Assembly: GCF_000170755.1 (NCBI RefSeq)
Contig: NZ_ABCK01000008.1
Span: forward strand, 146,657 to 210,656
From: Lentisphaera araneosa HTCC2155
Lineage (GTDB): Bacteria; Verrucomicrobiota; Lentisphaeria; Lentisphaerales; Lentisphaeraceae
Length of the DNA: 64,000 bases
Direction: 5' to 3'
Position 1 is the first letter of the stretch. Each line of letters opens with the position of its first letter. This document shows positions 42,756 through 51,704 of the stretch, piece by piece. A model generated the notes under the pieces. It was not told where the DNA came from, did no database searches, and was given only the letters and a program-made list of their open reading frames with translations. The translations under genes and the position numbers were made by a program.

Positions 42756-43553
42756 ATGATGAGAAATACCGTCAGCGATATCTGGAAGCTCTACAAAAGT
42801 GGTGAAAAGATTGCTTGTGTAACTGCCTATGATTCGACTTCGGCTTTGTTAGCGGATCGTGCGGGAGTCGATTTATTATTAGTGGGCGACTCACTTGGAA
42901 TGACCGTCTTAGGGCATGAAACAACTGTACCAGTTAGCCTAGAAGATTGTTTGCGCCATAGTGCGGCTGTGGTCAGAGGTTCAGAAAAAGCTCTCGTTGT
43001 AGCGGATATGCCTTTTATGTCTTATCATGGATCAAGTCACGAGGCTTTAAAAAACGCTAGCCGTTTTATGCAAGAAAGTTTAGCGAGTTCGGTAAAGATC
43101 GAAGGCGGAGAAGAAGTTGCGGAATTAGTGAAGCTTATGGTTCAAGGTGGCGTTCCGGTTATGGGGCACATTGGCTTGCTTCCGCAAGCAGTCCTAGTTA
43201 AGGGCGGTTATAAAGTTCGCGGCCGATCAAAAGAAGACGAAGAGCAATTGCTCAAAGATGCTTTGGCACTTCAAGAAGCGGGTGCTTTTGCGATTGTGAT
43301 GGAATGTGTGAAGGATGACGCAGCGCAGCGCATCGTTTCAGCTTTAGATATACCGATTATTGGAATCGGCTCAGGCCTTGCATGTGATGGTCAGGTTCAA
43401 GTTATGCACGATGTTTTGGGTTTAGATCCACGTTTCACTCCAAGGCACGCAAGGAAGTATTTAAATTTGGCAGAGCAAATTGAAGGAGCCTTTGGGCAAT
43501 ACAAAGACGATGTGAAGTCAAGTTCTTTCCCTTCTAACGAGAATTGGTATTAA
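42756..43553 (+). CDS. panB: 3-methyl-2-oxobutanoate hydroxymethyltransferase
   Basis: PanB makes ketopantoate from alpha-ketoisovalerate and 5,10-methylene-THF. The 265 residues include AYDSTSALLADRAGVDLLLV, the metal site GDSLGM (about 43-48), VVADMPFMSYHGSS, VKIEGGEE and PVMGHIGLLPQAV. The stop overlaps the panC start (TAATG). Two adjacent ATG codons open the gene. Cytosolic. Confidence 0.98.
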   Translation: MMRNTVSDIWKLYKSGEKIACVTAYDSTSALLADRAGVDLLLVGDSLGMTVLGHETTVPVSLEDCLRHSAAVVRGSEKALVVADMPFMSYHGSSHEALKNASRFMQESLASSVKIEGGEEVAELVKLMVQGGVPVMGHIGLLPQAVLVKGGYKVRGRSKEDEEQLLKDALALQEAGAFAIVMECVKDDAAQRIVSALDIPIIGIGSGLACDGQVQVMHDVLGLDPRFTPRHARKYLNLAEQIEGAFGQYKDDVKSSSFPSNENWY

Positions 43554-44407
43554 TGCAACAAATCAAAACGATTGCTCAAATGCAGGAGCTTTCTAAGCTT
43601 TGGCATTTTAACGGTGATAAAGTAGCGGTTGTTCCCACCATGGGTGCGCTTCATGAAGGTCACTTGTCATTGATACGAGTGGCAAAAAAGCATGCCCAAA
43701 AAGTCATTGTGACAATCTTTGTGAATCCCACTCAGTTTGGAGAGGGCGAAGATTTAGGTGCTTATCCACGCCCCTTAAAAGAAGATATGCATTTGTGTGA
43801 TCTAGAGGGAGCAGATGCCGTGTTTACGCCCTCAGCGGCTGAAATGTACCCTAGAGGTAGTTCGACTTGGGTTGATGAAACAGAAGTCGGTTTAGGGTTG
43901 TGTGGTGCTAAACGCCCCGGTCACTTCAAAGGCGTAACCACTATTGTAACTAAGTTGTTCTTAGCGGTTCTTCCTGATTGTGCCGTGTTTGGGGAAAAAG
44001 ATTTTCAACAACTCGCAGTTATTCGTCGCATGGTTCGAGATCTCAATTTCCCAGTAGAGATTATTGGCGCGCCTTTGATTCGAGAAAAAGATGGTTTGGC
44101 CATGTCGTCACGCAATCGTTACCTCAATGATCAAGAACGTCAAAATGCGCTAAGTTTATCAAAAGCACTTAATTTTGCCCTAGAGAAAATTCAAGAAGAC
44201 CGGTCAGTAGATCTTGCCTCCTTAGAAAATGAACTGACTAATATGATTCAGTCTGCTCATGGCAAAGTTGATTACATTGAGTTTGTTGCGGCAGACACTC
44301 TGAAAGCATTAGATGACTTTAGCCAAAATGGAGAAATCCGTATATTACTTGCCGCAGTTTTTGGCCCAGCGCGCTTAATTGATAATGTGGGGTTGCAGCT
44401 TGGCTGA
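43553..44407 (+). CDS. panC: Pantothenate synthetase
   Basis: PanC joins pantoate to beta-alanine using ATP. The 284 residues include VPTMGALHEGHLSLI (about 27-41, HxGH), FVNPTQFGEGED, FGEKDFQQLAVIRRMV and MSSRNRYL. The start is the ATG sharing a base with the panB stop; a few upstream codons in the same frame have no separate ribosome site. The beta-alanine comes from PanD, encoded 38 kb away. Confidence 0.98.
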   Translation: MQQIKTIAQMQELSKLWHFNGDKVAVVPTMGALHEGHLSLIRVAKKHAQKVIVTIFVNPTQFGEGEDLGAYPRPLKEDMHLCDLEGADAVFTPSAAEMYPRGSSTWVDETEVGLGLCGAKRPGHFKGVTTIVTKLFLAVLPDCAVFGEKDFQQLAVIRRMVRDLNFPVEIIGAPLIREKDGLAMSSRNRYLNDQERQNALSLSKALNFALEKIQEDRSVDLASLENELTNMIQSAHGKVDYIEFVAADTLKALDDFSQNGEIRILLAAVFGPARLIDNVGLQLG

Positions 44408-45029
44408 AAGAAAAGTGGTAAAACAAAAATTTCTCGAAGATGGGCGTATTGAATTAAGCCTTGAAAATAAAGAGAAATTTATTGTCGATCCTTTTCAGTA
44501 CAAGAGTCATCAACTTGAAACAGGTGCAGAAATTCCTGATGAACTTTACCAAGAATTTTTTGGAGAAAAACTCCTCAGCCAATGCAGAAAAAAAGCCTCT
44601 GACCTTCTCTTTCGTCGTTTACATAGCCGAGGTGAACTCAAGAAAAAGCTTCGCGATAAACAAGAATTTAGTATGAGGCTTATTGAACAAGTTCTCGAAG
44701 AAATGGAATCCTACGGCTATTTAGATGATCGGCGTTTTGCAGAACTCTATTGCAAAGAGTTAGCCAAGAAGGGCTTTGGCCCTCGTGTTGTCAGTCTGAA
44801 AATGCGTCAGCGCGGCTTGGAATCGAATTTAGTACGCGAAATTATTCAAGAATTCACGCTATCTGAACAGGAGCCATTGAATGAACTGTTGCGTTTAGCG
44901 CAAAAGAAGTTAAAATCTTTGCATCGAGAAAATGATAAATTTAAAAAACGTCAAAAACTTTACCGTTATTTAGCTGGCCGCGGATGGGGATCGAGTGAAA
45001 TTTCGAAAGTGATTGATAAATTATTATAA
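44385..45029 (+). CDS. recX: RecX family regulatory protein
   Basis: A 214-residue RecX protein, which binds and restrains RecA filaments. Helical triplets typical of RecX are seen: ASDLLFRRLHSRGELKKKL, LEEMESYGYLDDRRFAELYC, and KMRQRGLESNLVREII; the end LAGRGWGSSEISKVID is a family ending. The start is uncertain: ATG 44385 overlaps panC by 23 bases, while a TTG at 44400 with GGGG upstream would cut that to 8 bases. recA is not in the window, so RecX is placed apart from it. Confidence 0.88.
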   Translation: MWGCSLAERKVVKQKFLEDGRIELSLENKEKFIVDPFQYKSHQLETGAEIPDELYQEFFGEKLLSQCRKKASDLLFRRLHSRGELKKKLRDKQEFSMRLIEQVLEEMESYGYLDDRRFAELYCKELAKKGFGPRVVSLKMRQRGLESNLVREIIQEFTLSEQEPLNELLRLAQKKLKSLHRENDKFKKRQKLYRYLAGRGWGSSEISKVIDKLL

Positions 45030-45038
45030 GGAATAGGA

Positions 45039-46241
45039 ATGAAAAGCCTTTTGTTAACAAATGAGTTTCCACCAAATGTTTATGGTGGAGCAGGCGTACA
45101 TATCGAATACTTGAGTCGTGAATTGTCCAAGTTGATATCCACGGAAGTTCGTTGTTTTGGTGATCAAGAAGTCGAGGGAGAGAATATTACTGTTAAGGGG
45201 CATTCTCCAGAGCTTAATTTTCCTGAAAATGGTGAAGCTAAATTTAAAGGCTTATTTAATACTTTAAATCATTGTCAATCTTTTGCGATGGACCCGAGTG
45301 ATGCAGAGGTAGTACATTGTCATACTTGGTATACTCATTTTGCAGGTCTTTTATGTCAAAAATTGTACGGCTCAAAATTAGTCGTTACCACTCATAGTTT
45401 GGAACCACTTAGACCTTGGAAATCCGAGCAACTGGGACGAGGCTATGATGTTTCTTCATGGGTAGAGAAAACGGCAATTGAATCAGCAGATTTAGTTATT
45501 GCTGTATCTAAAGATACGAAAGATGACGTGATGAAACACTTTAATGTGGATGAAGAGAAAGTTCAGATCATCTACAATGGTATAGATACAGAAGAATACA
45601 GTAAGACACTCGATCCAGAGCTCATGCGCTCGTACGGTATTGATCCCGATCGTCCCATCGTTTTGTTTGTGGGGAGGATTACCCGTCAAAAGGGGATTAT
45701 CCACTTGGTAAATTCAATCCCAAAAATTGATCCTTCCGCTCAAATTGTATTGGCAGCTGGTGCACCTGATACACCTGAGATTGAGCAAGAAATGAAAGAA
45801 GCGGTTGATCGCGTTAGCGAAAATCGCGAAGGTGTGATTTGGATTTCTGAAATGCTTGACAAACAATCTATTATCAAACTTTACTCGCACGCAGATATCT
45901 TTTGCTGTCCTTCAATTTATGAGCCTTTTGGCATTATTAATTTAGAAGCCATGTCTTGTGAAACGGCGGTTGTAGCGAGTGCTGTTGGCGGGATCAAGGA
46001 AGTTGTCGTTCATCATGAAACGGGGTTTTTAGTTCCAGTGCATCAGCTTGATGTTGCACCCTATGAGCCTGTTAATCCACAAAACTTTTCGGATGATTTG
46101 GCAGAAGAAGTGAATCGCTTGATTGCAGATCCTGGACTCCGTGATCGTATGGCGCAGGCAGGTAGAAAGCGTGCAGTTGAGGAATTTAGTTGGACTTCAA
46201 TTGCAGAAAAAACTGTGGAAGCTTACAAAGGCTTGCTTTAA
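45039..46241 (+). CDS. GT4 glycogen synthase, actinobacterial type (GlgM-like)
   Basis: A 400-residue glycosyltransferase family 4 enzyme. TNEFPPNVYGGAGVHIEYLS at the start is diagnostic of the TIGR02149 group, now known in mycobacteria as GlgM, which makes maltose 1-phosphate for alpha-glucan synthesis. Also seen: HCHTWYTHFAG, SLEPLRPWKSEQLGRGYDV, FVGRITRQKGI (about 207-217) and the donor site EPFGIINLEAMSCE. Cytosolic. It is 9 bases after recX and before lptD with a hairpin between. Confidence 0.9.
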   Translation: MKSLLLTNEFPPNVYGGAGVHIEYLSRELSKLISTEVRCFGDQEVEGENITVKGHSPELNFPENGEAKFKGLFNTLNHCQSFAMDPSDAEVVHCHTWYTHFAGLLCQKLYGSKLVVTTHSLEPLRPWKSEQLGRGYDVSSWVEKTAIESADLVIAVSKDTKDDVMKHFNVDEEKVQIIYNGIDTEEYSKTLDPELMRSYGIDPDRPIVLFVGRITRQKGIIHLVNSIPKIDPSAQIVLAAGAPDTPEIEQEMKEAVDRVSENREGVIWISEMLDKQSIIKLYSHADIFCCPSIYEPFGIINLEAMSCETAVVASAVGGIKEVVVHHETGFLVPVHQLDVAPYEPVNPQNFSDDLAEEVNRLIADPGLRDRMAQAGRKRAVEEFSWTSIAEKTVEAYKGLL

Positions 46242-46262
46242 GCCTCTTAAAAAGTGATTAAT

Positions 46263-46283
46263 GGGAGTCGGAAAGCGACTCCC
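46263..46283 (+). terminator. Hairpin after the glycogen synthase gene
   Basis: GGGAGTCG / CGACTCCC perfect 8-base stem with GAAAG loop. Only a weak T-run (TTGGTT) follows, so read-through to lptD is possible. Confidence 0.45.
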
Positions 46284-46303
46284 TTGGTTAGACAGGAACT
46301 GCT

Positions 46304-46332
46304 TTGCGAGTATCTTGTTAGCTTAGTATAAT
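46304..46332 (+). promoter_or_regulatory. Sigma-70-like promoter before lptD
   Basis: TTGCGA (46304-46309), 17-base spacer, TATAAT (46327-46332). Close to consensus, but a start point about 7 bases downstream would fall inside the AGGGA ribosome site, leaving an almost leaderless mRNA. Confidence 0.4.
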
Positions 46333-46345
46333 TAGGGACTGTTTA

Positions 46346-48616
46346 ATGAAACGATTTTATAGCTGGCTTACAGTTTGTATTAGTATAATTTTTTTCACTC
46401 CGAGCGAATTAGTTGCTCAGGGACTTTTCAATTTTAAAGGATCGCAAGTCAATGCGGACTCTTCTGAATTTCAGCAAAACACAAAGTTATTTATCTTAAA
46501 AAATAATGTTCGACTGAGTACTGGAAAGGGTTTAATAACTTGTAACTATGCTCAGATCAATACAGAAACTTTTGATTTTGAGGCGAAAGGCAATGTTGTT
46601 ATTACTGGCTTGGAGGCTGGTGATGAAATTAAAGCCGAGCTCGTTACAGGTAATATTAAGACTCGCGTCATCAACCTTGGTGAATACGATGGGAGAACAG
46701 GGCCTTGGTATTTGCTCGGTGATAAGGTGGAGAGCAAAGAAGATAAAACAATTACCGGCTACAACGTTAAATTCACAACATGTGACTTAGGGCATTTGGG
46801 TCACGAAGAGCATTATTATTGGAAGGCTGGAAAAGTTGTCTATAATGAAGATGGCTCCTATGATGCAGAAGATATCACCACCTACGTTGCGGATGTTCCG
46901 ATTTTCTACCTTCCTTATTTTACCAGTCATTTAGAAGGTAATGATGGACAATTTAAAATTGTGCCGGGTTATAGTTCTGACTGGGGCGCTTTTTTACTTG
47001 TCAGTCGTAAAATCAAAGTAGCGCCTAATACAACGGTAACTCCGATGATAGATTATCGTAAAGAAGATGGTTTTGCGTTTGGTGTAGGTTCAGAGAGTAA
47101 AGGGCCCAATCACGAATTTAAATCTTTGTTCTACTACATACCTGAGGGTGATGTAGATAAAGATGATTTGGGAAGATTCGACGAGCCCAGTGATAGGTAT
47201 AATGTTGATATTTTTCATCGTTGGGATGTGATGGATAAGCTTACATTGCGTATGAAACTTGACTTAGTATCTGATATTGAATATAAAGAAGATTATGTCG
47301 AGGGCGGTAGTTCATTTGATAAACAATTTGATTCGTCGATTAATTATTTTGATTTAGAATATTTAAGTGATAACTATTCATTATCACTCGGTGCTAACGC
47401 TCGTCTTAATGATTTTGACTCAACTATTGAACGTCTTCCTGAAGTGCGTTATGATTTACCCAGTTATCGTATTGGCAATAGTGATTTTTATTACACTAAT
47501 GAAAATAAGTTTGGCTCGTATAAGGCTAAGTGGCGCGACTTTGATGATGATTTATCGGACTTGGAAGATTACGAGTCGGCAAGATTTGATAGTTTGCATG
47601 CACTTCATTATAACACCAAAATTAATAACTGGTTGAATTTTACTCCGAGGGCAGCTATACGCTTAACTTATTACTCTGATACAAGCGATGGTGAAGTAAG
47701 TGATGAAGACCTGTCTCGTTTAATTGGGGCGAATGATCCTTATAACCCACCGGGCTATGCCGCCAATAATTATGATGATGAAGGTGATGATGCTTTGAGA
47801 TTAGTTGCTGAGATCGGCTATGAATTAAGTTTTAAAGCCTATAAAACCAATCTTGATGTTCAAAATGAATGGATGAATGTCAATGGTTTGCGTCATGTGA
47901 TAGAGCCCTATATGAACCATAACTATATTCCTTATGTCTCTGAAGATAGAGAGCACCTCTATTACTTTGATGAGACTGATCGGATTGCGGAACAGCACTG
48001 GGTGCGTACGGGTGTGAAGAACCGTTTTCAAACGAGAAGGAATGGCCAAATACATAATTTAGTAACTCTAAATACTTGGGTTGACTTTCATTTGCCGAGT
48101 GATGAAGATAATGCACGTGAAGGTGTAGGTGACTTTGGTACAAATGTGACTTTTGATCCCCGTGATAACTTATCTTTCGAATCGGATATTATTGTTGATT
48201 TAGAAGAAAATGATGTGAATATTTTTTCATTGACTGCAATGGTTGGTGATCCTGATAAGCTTCAATATACTTTAAATTACCTTTATAGAAATGAATTTGA
48301 AAGTGATAGTCTATATTCGAATGCATCAACGATGTATAGCTCTGTTTTTTCCTCATCATTTTCTAGGTATTATGAAGAAAAGCAGACTTTGACTGCGGGT
48401 GTGCGTTATCGTTTGTGGTTTAATAATTTCCTTTCGTTTAGAGCAAGTTATGATCCAAAGGAAAATGAATTTATTCGTTATATGGTTGAATGGCAACGTC
48501 GTTTACATGCTTGGACGGGAGCAGTTCGCTTTGAGGAAAGTCGAGATGAGTATCGCATTATGGTTTATCTATATCTCAATGCCTACCCTGGTAGCAAAAT
48601 TGGCTTGAAGCAGTAG
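46346..48616 (+). CDS. lptD: LPS-assembly protein LptD (OstA)
   Basis: A 756-residue outer-membrane protein with a signal peptide (1-24). The OstA/LptA-like N-domain covers about 32-190 (VNADSSEFQQNTKLFILKNN; FEAKGNVVITG). The block DAEDITTYVADVPIFYLPYF (about 172-191) is a hallmark of LptD. The rest alternates aromatic and Asp-rich strands, as in a 26-strand barrel. It inserts lipopolysaccharide into the outer leaflet, so the cell has an LPS-type outer membrane. No LptE gene is nearby. The Cys residues that form LptD disulfides in E. coli are not clearly matched. Confidence 0.93.
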   Translation: MKRFYSWLTVCISIIFFTPSELVAQGLFNFKGSQVNADSSEFQQNTKLFILKNNVRLSTGKGLITCNYAQINTETFDFEAKGNVVITGLEAGDEIKAELVTGNIKTRVINLGEYDGRTGPWYLLGDKVESKEDKTITGYNVKFTTCDLGHLGHEEHYYWKAGKVVYNEDGSYDAEDITTYVADVPIFYLPYFTSHLEGNDGQFKIVPGYSSDWGAFLLVSRKIKVAPNTTVTPMIDYRKEDGFAFGVGSESKGPNHEFKSLFYYIPEGDVDKDDLGRFDEPSDRYNVDIFHRWDVMDKLTLRMKLDLVSDIEYKEDYVEGGSSFDKQFDSSINYFDLEYLSDNYSLSLGANARLNDFDSTIERLPEVRYDLPSYRIGNSDFYYTNENKFGSYKAKWRDFDDDLSDLEDYESARFDSLHALHYNTKINNWLNFTPRAAIRLTYYSDTSDGEVSDEDLSRLIGANDPYNPPGYAANNYDDEGDDALRLVAEIGYELSFKAYKTNLDVQNEWMNVNGLRHVIEPYMNHNYIPYVSEDREHLYYFDETDRIAEQHWVRTGVKNRFQTRRNGQIHNLVTLNTWVDFHLPSDEDNAREGVGDFGTNVTFDPRDNLSFESDIIVDLEENDVNIFSLTAMVGDPDKLQYTLNYLYRNEFESDSLYSNASTMYSSVFSSSFSRYYEEKQTLTAGVRYRLWFNNFLSFRASYDPKENEFIRYMVEWQRRLHAWTGAVRFEESRDEYRIMVYLYLNAYPGSKIGLKQ

Positions 48617-48619
48617 TTC

Positions 48620-49147
48620 TTGTCTTTGAGAAAAAAAGATATTCAGATACCGATTTCTCAAGACGTACTTAAACGAGTCTTGCCTCTCTTGGAGGATTCA
48701 GAAGATGTTTCTACTTTATTAGAGAAGCTATTAGAGCAAGAAATTGATACACGTTTAGATGCGGGTCTTAATCAGGGTTCAACTCAGCCAGAGCCAGGCG
48801 GCTTTGTGTTTCCTGAGATTAGTGAGGAACTCCCCCTCAAACCTCAGTACTCTGATTTAAAGCATATTAATCGCCGAGAAGTTGTGGGCCTCTTAGGGTC
48901 CTGTGAGTACTTAGATAAAACTTCGATTGATAAAATTCCTAAAGAGCTTCAGGCTCTGTTAGAGTACGATATTATGTCATCCCATTGGTACCCTCGTGAG
49001 GGTTGGGAAGAGTTACTCAATGATTATTTAGATAATGGTTCCCACACGAGTTTAGATTCGTGGATCGAGGTTCGTAAAAAGAACCAAATGGAAGATGAGG
49101 CGGCTATGTGGGTGGAACTCAGTAGGCGTTCTTTAGACGACTACTGA
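48620..49147 (+). CDS. Hypothetical protein of unknown family
   Basis: A 175-residue acidic, soluble protein 3 bases after lptD, likely co-transcribed. No ATG is available at the front: TTG at 48620 (or the TTG two codons on) must start it, and there is no strong ribosome site. Visible features are an N-terminal helix (DVLKRVLPLLEDSEDVSTLL), a loop with PEPGGFVFPEI, and an acidic C-terminal helix (EDEAAMWVELSRRSLDDY). I recognise no family. Possibly a lineage-specific gene. Translation is not proven. Confidence 0.5.
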   Translation: MSLRKKDIQIPISQDVLKRVLPLLEDSEDVSTLLEKLLEQEIDTRLDAGLNQGSTQPEPGGFVFPEISEELPLKPQYSDLKHINRREVVGLLGSCEYLDKTSIDKIPKELQALLEYDIMSSHWYPREGWEELLNDYLDNGSHTSLDSWIEVRKKNQMEDEAAMWVELSRRSLDDY

Positions 49148-49170
49148 GTCAGGTCTATTTAAACTCTTAC

Positions 49171-49662
49171 TTAGAATAAGTTAAAATCTTTTGCTTTGCC
49201 CATGAGTTTTTCTTTTTGGTCAGCTGGCATGGACATAAATTTTTTGAAAAGCTCAGCTTTATCAGTCTCAGACATCTTTTCCATCATATCTTTACCCATG
49301 CTCATGATATCCTCTTTGGATTTGCCCGCAAAAGAAGCTGGGTCAAAGGGAAGGTCGCCTAAGCCATTGAGAAGGTCGCCAAGGCCATCACTGGCAGGAG
49401 CTTCGCCGCCTTCTGGTGAATTTTCCTCCTGGCTACTGAAGCTGTCTGGGCTTGTAGAAAATATTAATTTATCACTTTGTTCCTGAGAATAGATCCCTGC
49501 CATCGAGAGTCTGGATAAGATCATGTCGAGTTCGAGTTGGTCTTTTTCGACGATGGCTTGAATCTTATTGAGGGGGAAGGCAACCACATTTTCGGGAAAG
49601 CCGTTGTTATTGAGGTTGTTTTGGATTTTTTCGATGAGTGCGTCTTCTGGGTCCATGAGCAT
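49171..49662 (-). CDS. Hypothetical protein with Met/Lys-rich C-terminal helices
   Basis: A 163-residue cytosolic protein. The N-terminus (EDALIEKIQNNLNNNGFPEN) looks like a small helical domain, the middle is Ser/Glu/Gly-rich and disordered, and the C-terminus holds repeated Met-Lys helices (MGKDMMEKMSETDKAELF, MSMPADQKEKLMGKAKDF). An AGGA site precedes the ATG at 49662 by 3 bases and the second ATG (49656) by 9. It faces the previous gene tail to tail. Function unknown. Confidence 0.6.
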   Translation of the reverse strand: MLMDPEDALIEKIQNNLNNNGFPENVVAFPLNKIQAIVEKDQLELDMILSRLSMAGIYSQEQSDKLIFSTSPDSFSSQEENSPEGGEAPASDGLGDLLNGLGDLPFDPASFAGKSKEDIMSMGKDMMEKMSETDKAELFKKFMSMPADQKEKLMGKAKDFNLF

Positions 49663-49896
49663 AATTCCTGTGGTTTATTATAAAAAGTAGTGCAATATAA
49701 TGAGTTTTGAAAAAAAGTCATTTGTTTATAGCTGAGCTCATAATTGATTTCAGAATTTATGATAAATGAGTTTGATCTTTATTTGTGTTGAATTGATAGT
49801 TAAAACGATTATCCTCAAGGAATTAATTTAGACAAGAATGCCTTATGGTTTTTGTGATAAGTTGCATTCAAAACAAAAAACTTTAGAGATTTATAT

Positions 49897-51702
49897 ATGG
49901 AAAGAAATAAAATCCGTAATTTTAGTATAATCGCTCATATTGATCACGGTAAATCAACTTTAGCTGACCGCCTTTTACAGATGACGAATACTGTAAGTGA
50001 AAGAGATATGGAAGAGCAGCTTCTAGATAACATGGACTTGGAGCGCGAGCGTGGTATTACGATTAAGGCTCACCCAGTTACGATGTCTTACAAAGCAAAT
50101 AATGATGAAGTTTACGAGCTAAACTTGATTGATACCCCAGGGCATGTTGACTTTGCTTATGAAGTGAGTCGTTCTTTGGCGGCTTGTGAAGGTGCGGTTT
50201 TGATTATTGACGCTACTCAAGGTGTTCAGGCTCAAACTGTAGCAAATATTGGCTTAGCGATGAAGCAAGGTTTGACCATCGTTCCTGTGTTGAATAAAAT
50301 TGATTTGCCTGCAACGGACCTTGCCATGTGCTACGAGCAACTCGAAGAGATTTTGGCCATACCTGCTGAAGAAGCTTTGCTTTGTTCGGCAAAATCAGGT
50401 GAAGGCATTCCTGAGATTGTTGAAGCAATTATTGACCGTATTCCATGCCCCCCAGAAGTGGAAGAGAAATCTTTGGCTAGTTTGATTGTTGACTCGAGTT
50501 ACGATGCTTATCGCGGTGTGGTCAACTACGTACGTGTTTTTTCTGGTGAAGTTCGTGCCAAGGATCAAATTACAATGTTTTCTACCGGTAAGTCATATGA
50601 AGTTAAAGAAGTGGGTGTTTTTACTCCGAAAATGAAAGCTTTGGATGTACTTACGGAAGGCTCAGTGGGTTACTTGATTGGGAATATTAAAGATACGGCA
50701 GATTCGAAAATTGGTGATACGATTACCTCCAGGATGGAACCCGTGAAAGAGGCTCTGCCTGGTTTTGCTGAAGTTCTTCCCATGGTTTATTCAGGTGTGT
50801 ACCCAATAGATAGTGCAGATTTCGAAACTTTACGATTGAGTATGGGTAAGTTACAGCTTAATGACCCCTCATTTGTGTATCAGGCCGAGTCGTCAGCTGC
50901 CTTAGGTTTTGGTTTTCGTTGTGGCTTTTTAGGTTTGCTTCATATGGAGATTATTCAGGAGCGTTTACGTCGCCACTATGATATGGATATTATTTCAACT
51001 TATCCGTCAGTTATTTATCACGTCCACCTAAAAAATGGTGAGATGGTGAAAGTTGATAACCCCGTTTATTTACCGGATCCATCAACAATTGACTATATCG
51101 AAGAGCCTGTTATTGCAGCTAATATCATGATCCCTAATGATTATATCGGTGCGGCTATGAGTCTAATTATGGAGAAACGTGGGCTTTGTGAAAATACGAC
51201 TGCAGTAGACGAGCGACATGTTATGCTATCGGCAAGTTTGCCGCTTCATGAAATCGTTATTGATTTTAATGATCGACTAAAGTCGATGACCAAGGGTTAT
51301 GGATCAATGAATTACACACCGAATGGTTATCAGCAAGCACCTCTAGTAAAACTTGAGATGAAAGTGAATGATGATCCGATTGATGCTTTTGCTTCGATTG
51401 TTCATCGTGATGCAGCAGAATCTCGTGGTCGTAAAATTGCAGAGAGACTAAAAGATGTGGTCCCACGTCAGATGTTTGCGATTGCAATTCAAGCATATGT
51501 GGGTGGCAATATTGTTGCTCGTGAGACCATTAGTGCGATGCGCAAAAATGTTACGGCAAAATGTTATGGCGGTGATATCTCGCGTAAACGTAAGTTACTA
51601 GAAAAGCAGAAAGCCGGTAAGAAGCGTATGAAGCAGATTGGTAATGTAAATATCCCGCAGGAAGCTTTTGTGCAGGTTCTTAAAGCGTCCACATCGGAGT
51701 AA
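49897..51702 (+). CDS. lepA: Elongation factor 4 (LepA)
   Basis: A 601-residue translational GTPase, exactly the family length. P-loop AHIDHGKST (13-21), switch DNMDLERERGITIK, G3 DTPGH, G4 NKID, and G5 SAKSGEGI. The unique C-terminal domain (KMRQ.., ISRKRKLLEKQKAGKKRMKQ) is intact. It back-translocates or remodels stalled ribosomes and aids 30S biogenesis. lepB follows 2 bases later, the classic lepA-lepB pair. Confidence 0.99.
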   Translation: MERNKIRNFSIIAHIDHGKSTLADRLLQMTNTVSERDMEEQLLDNMDLERERGITIKAHPVTMSYKANNDEVYELNLIDTPGHVDFAYEVSRSLAACEGAVLIIDATQGVQAQTVANIGLAMKQGLTIVPVLNKIDLPATDLAMCYEQLEEILAIPAEEALLCSAKSGEGIPEIVEAIIDRIPCPPEVEEKSLASLIVDSSYDAYRGVVNYVRVFSGEVRAKDQITMFSTGKSYEVKEVGVFTPKMKALDVLTEGSVGYLIGNIKDTADSKIGDTITSRMEPVKEALPGFAEVLPMVYSGVYPIDSADFETLRLSMGKLQLNDPSFVYQAESSAALGFGFRCGFLGLLHMEIIQERLRRHYDMDIISTYPSVIYHVHLKNGEMVKVDNPVYLPDPSTIDYIEEPVIAANIMIPNDYIGAAMSLIMEKRGLCENTTAVDERHVMLSASLPLHEIVIDFNDRLKSMTKGYGSMNYTPNGYQQAPLVKLEMKVNDDPIDAFASIVHRDAAESRGRKIAERLKDVVPRQMFAIAIQAYVGGNIVARETISAMRKNVTAKCYGGDISRKRKLLEKQKAGKKRMKQIGNVNIPQEAFVQVLKASTSE

Positions 51703-51704
51703 GA

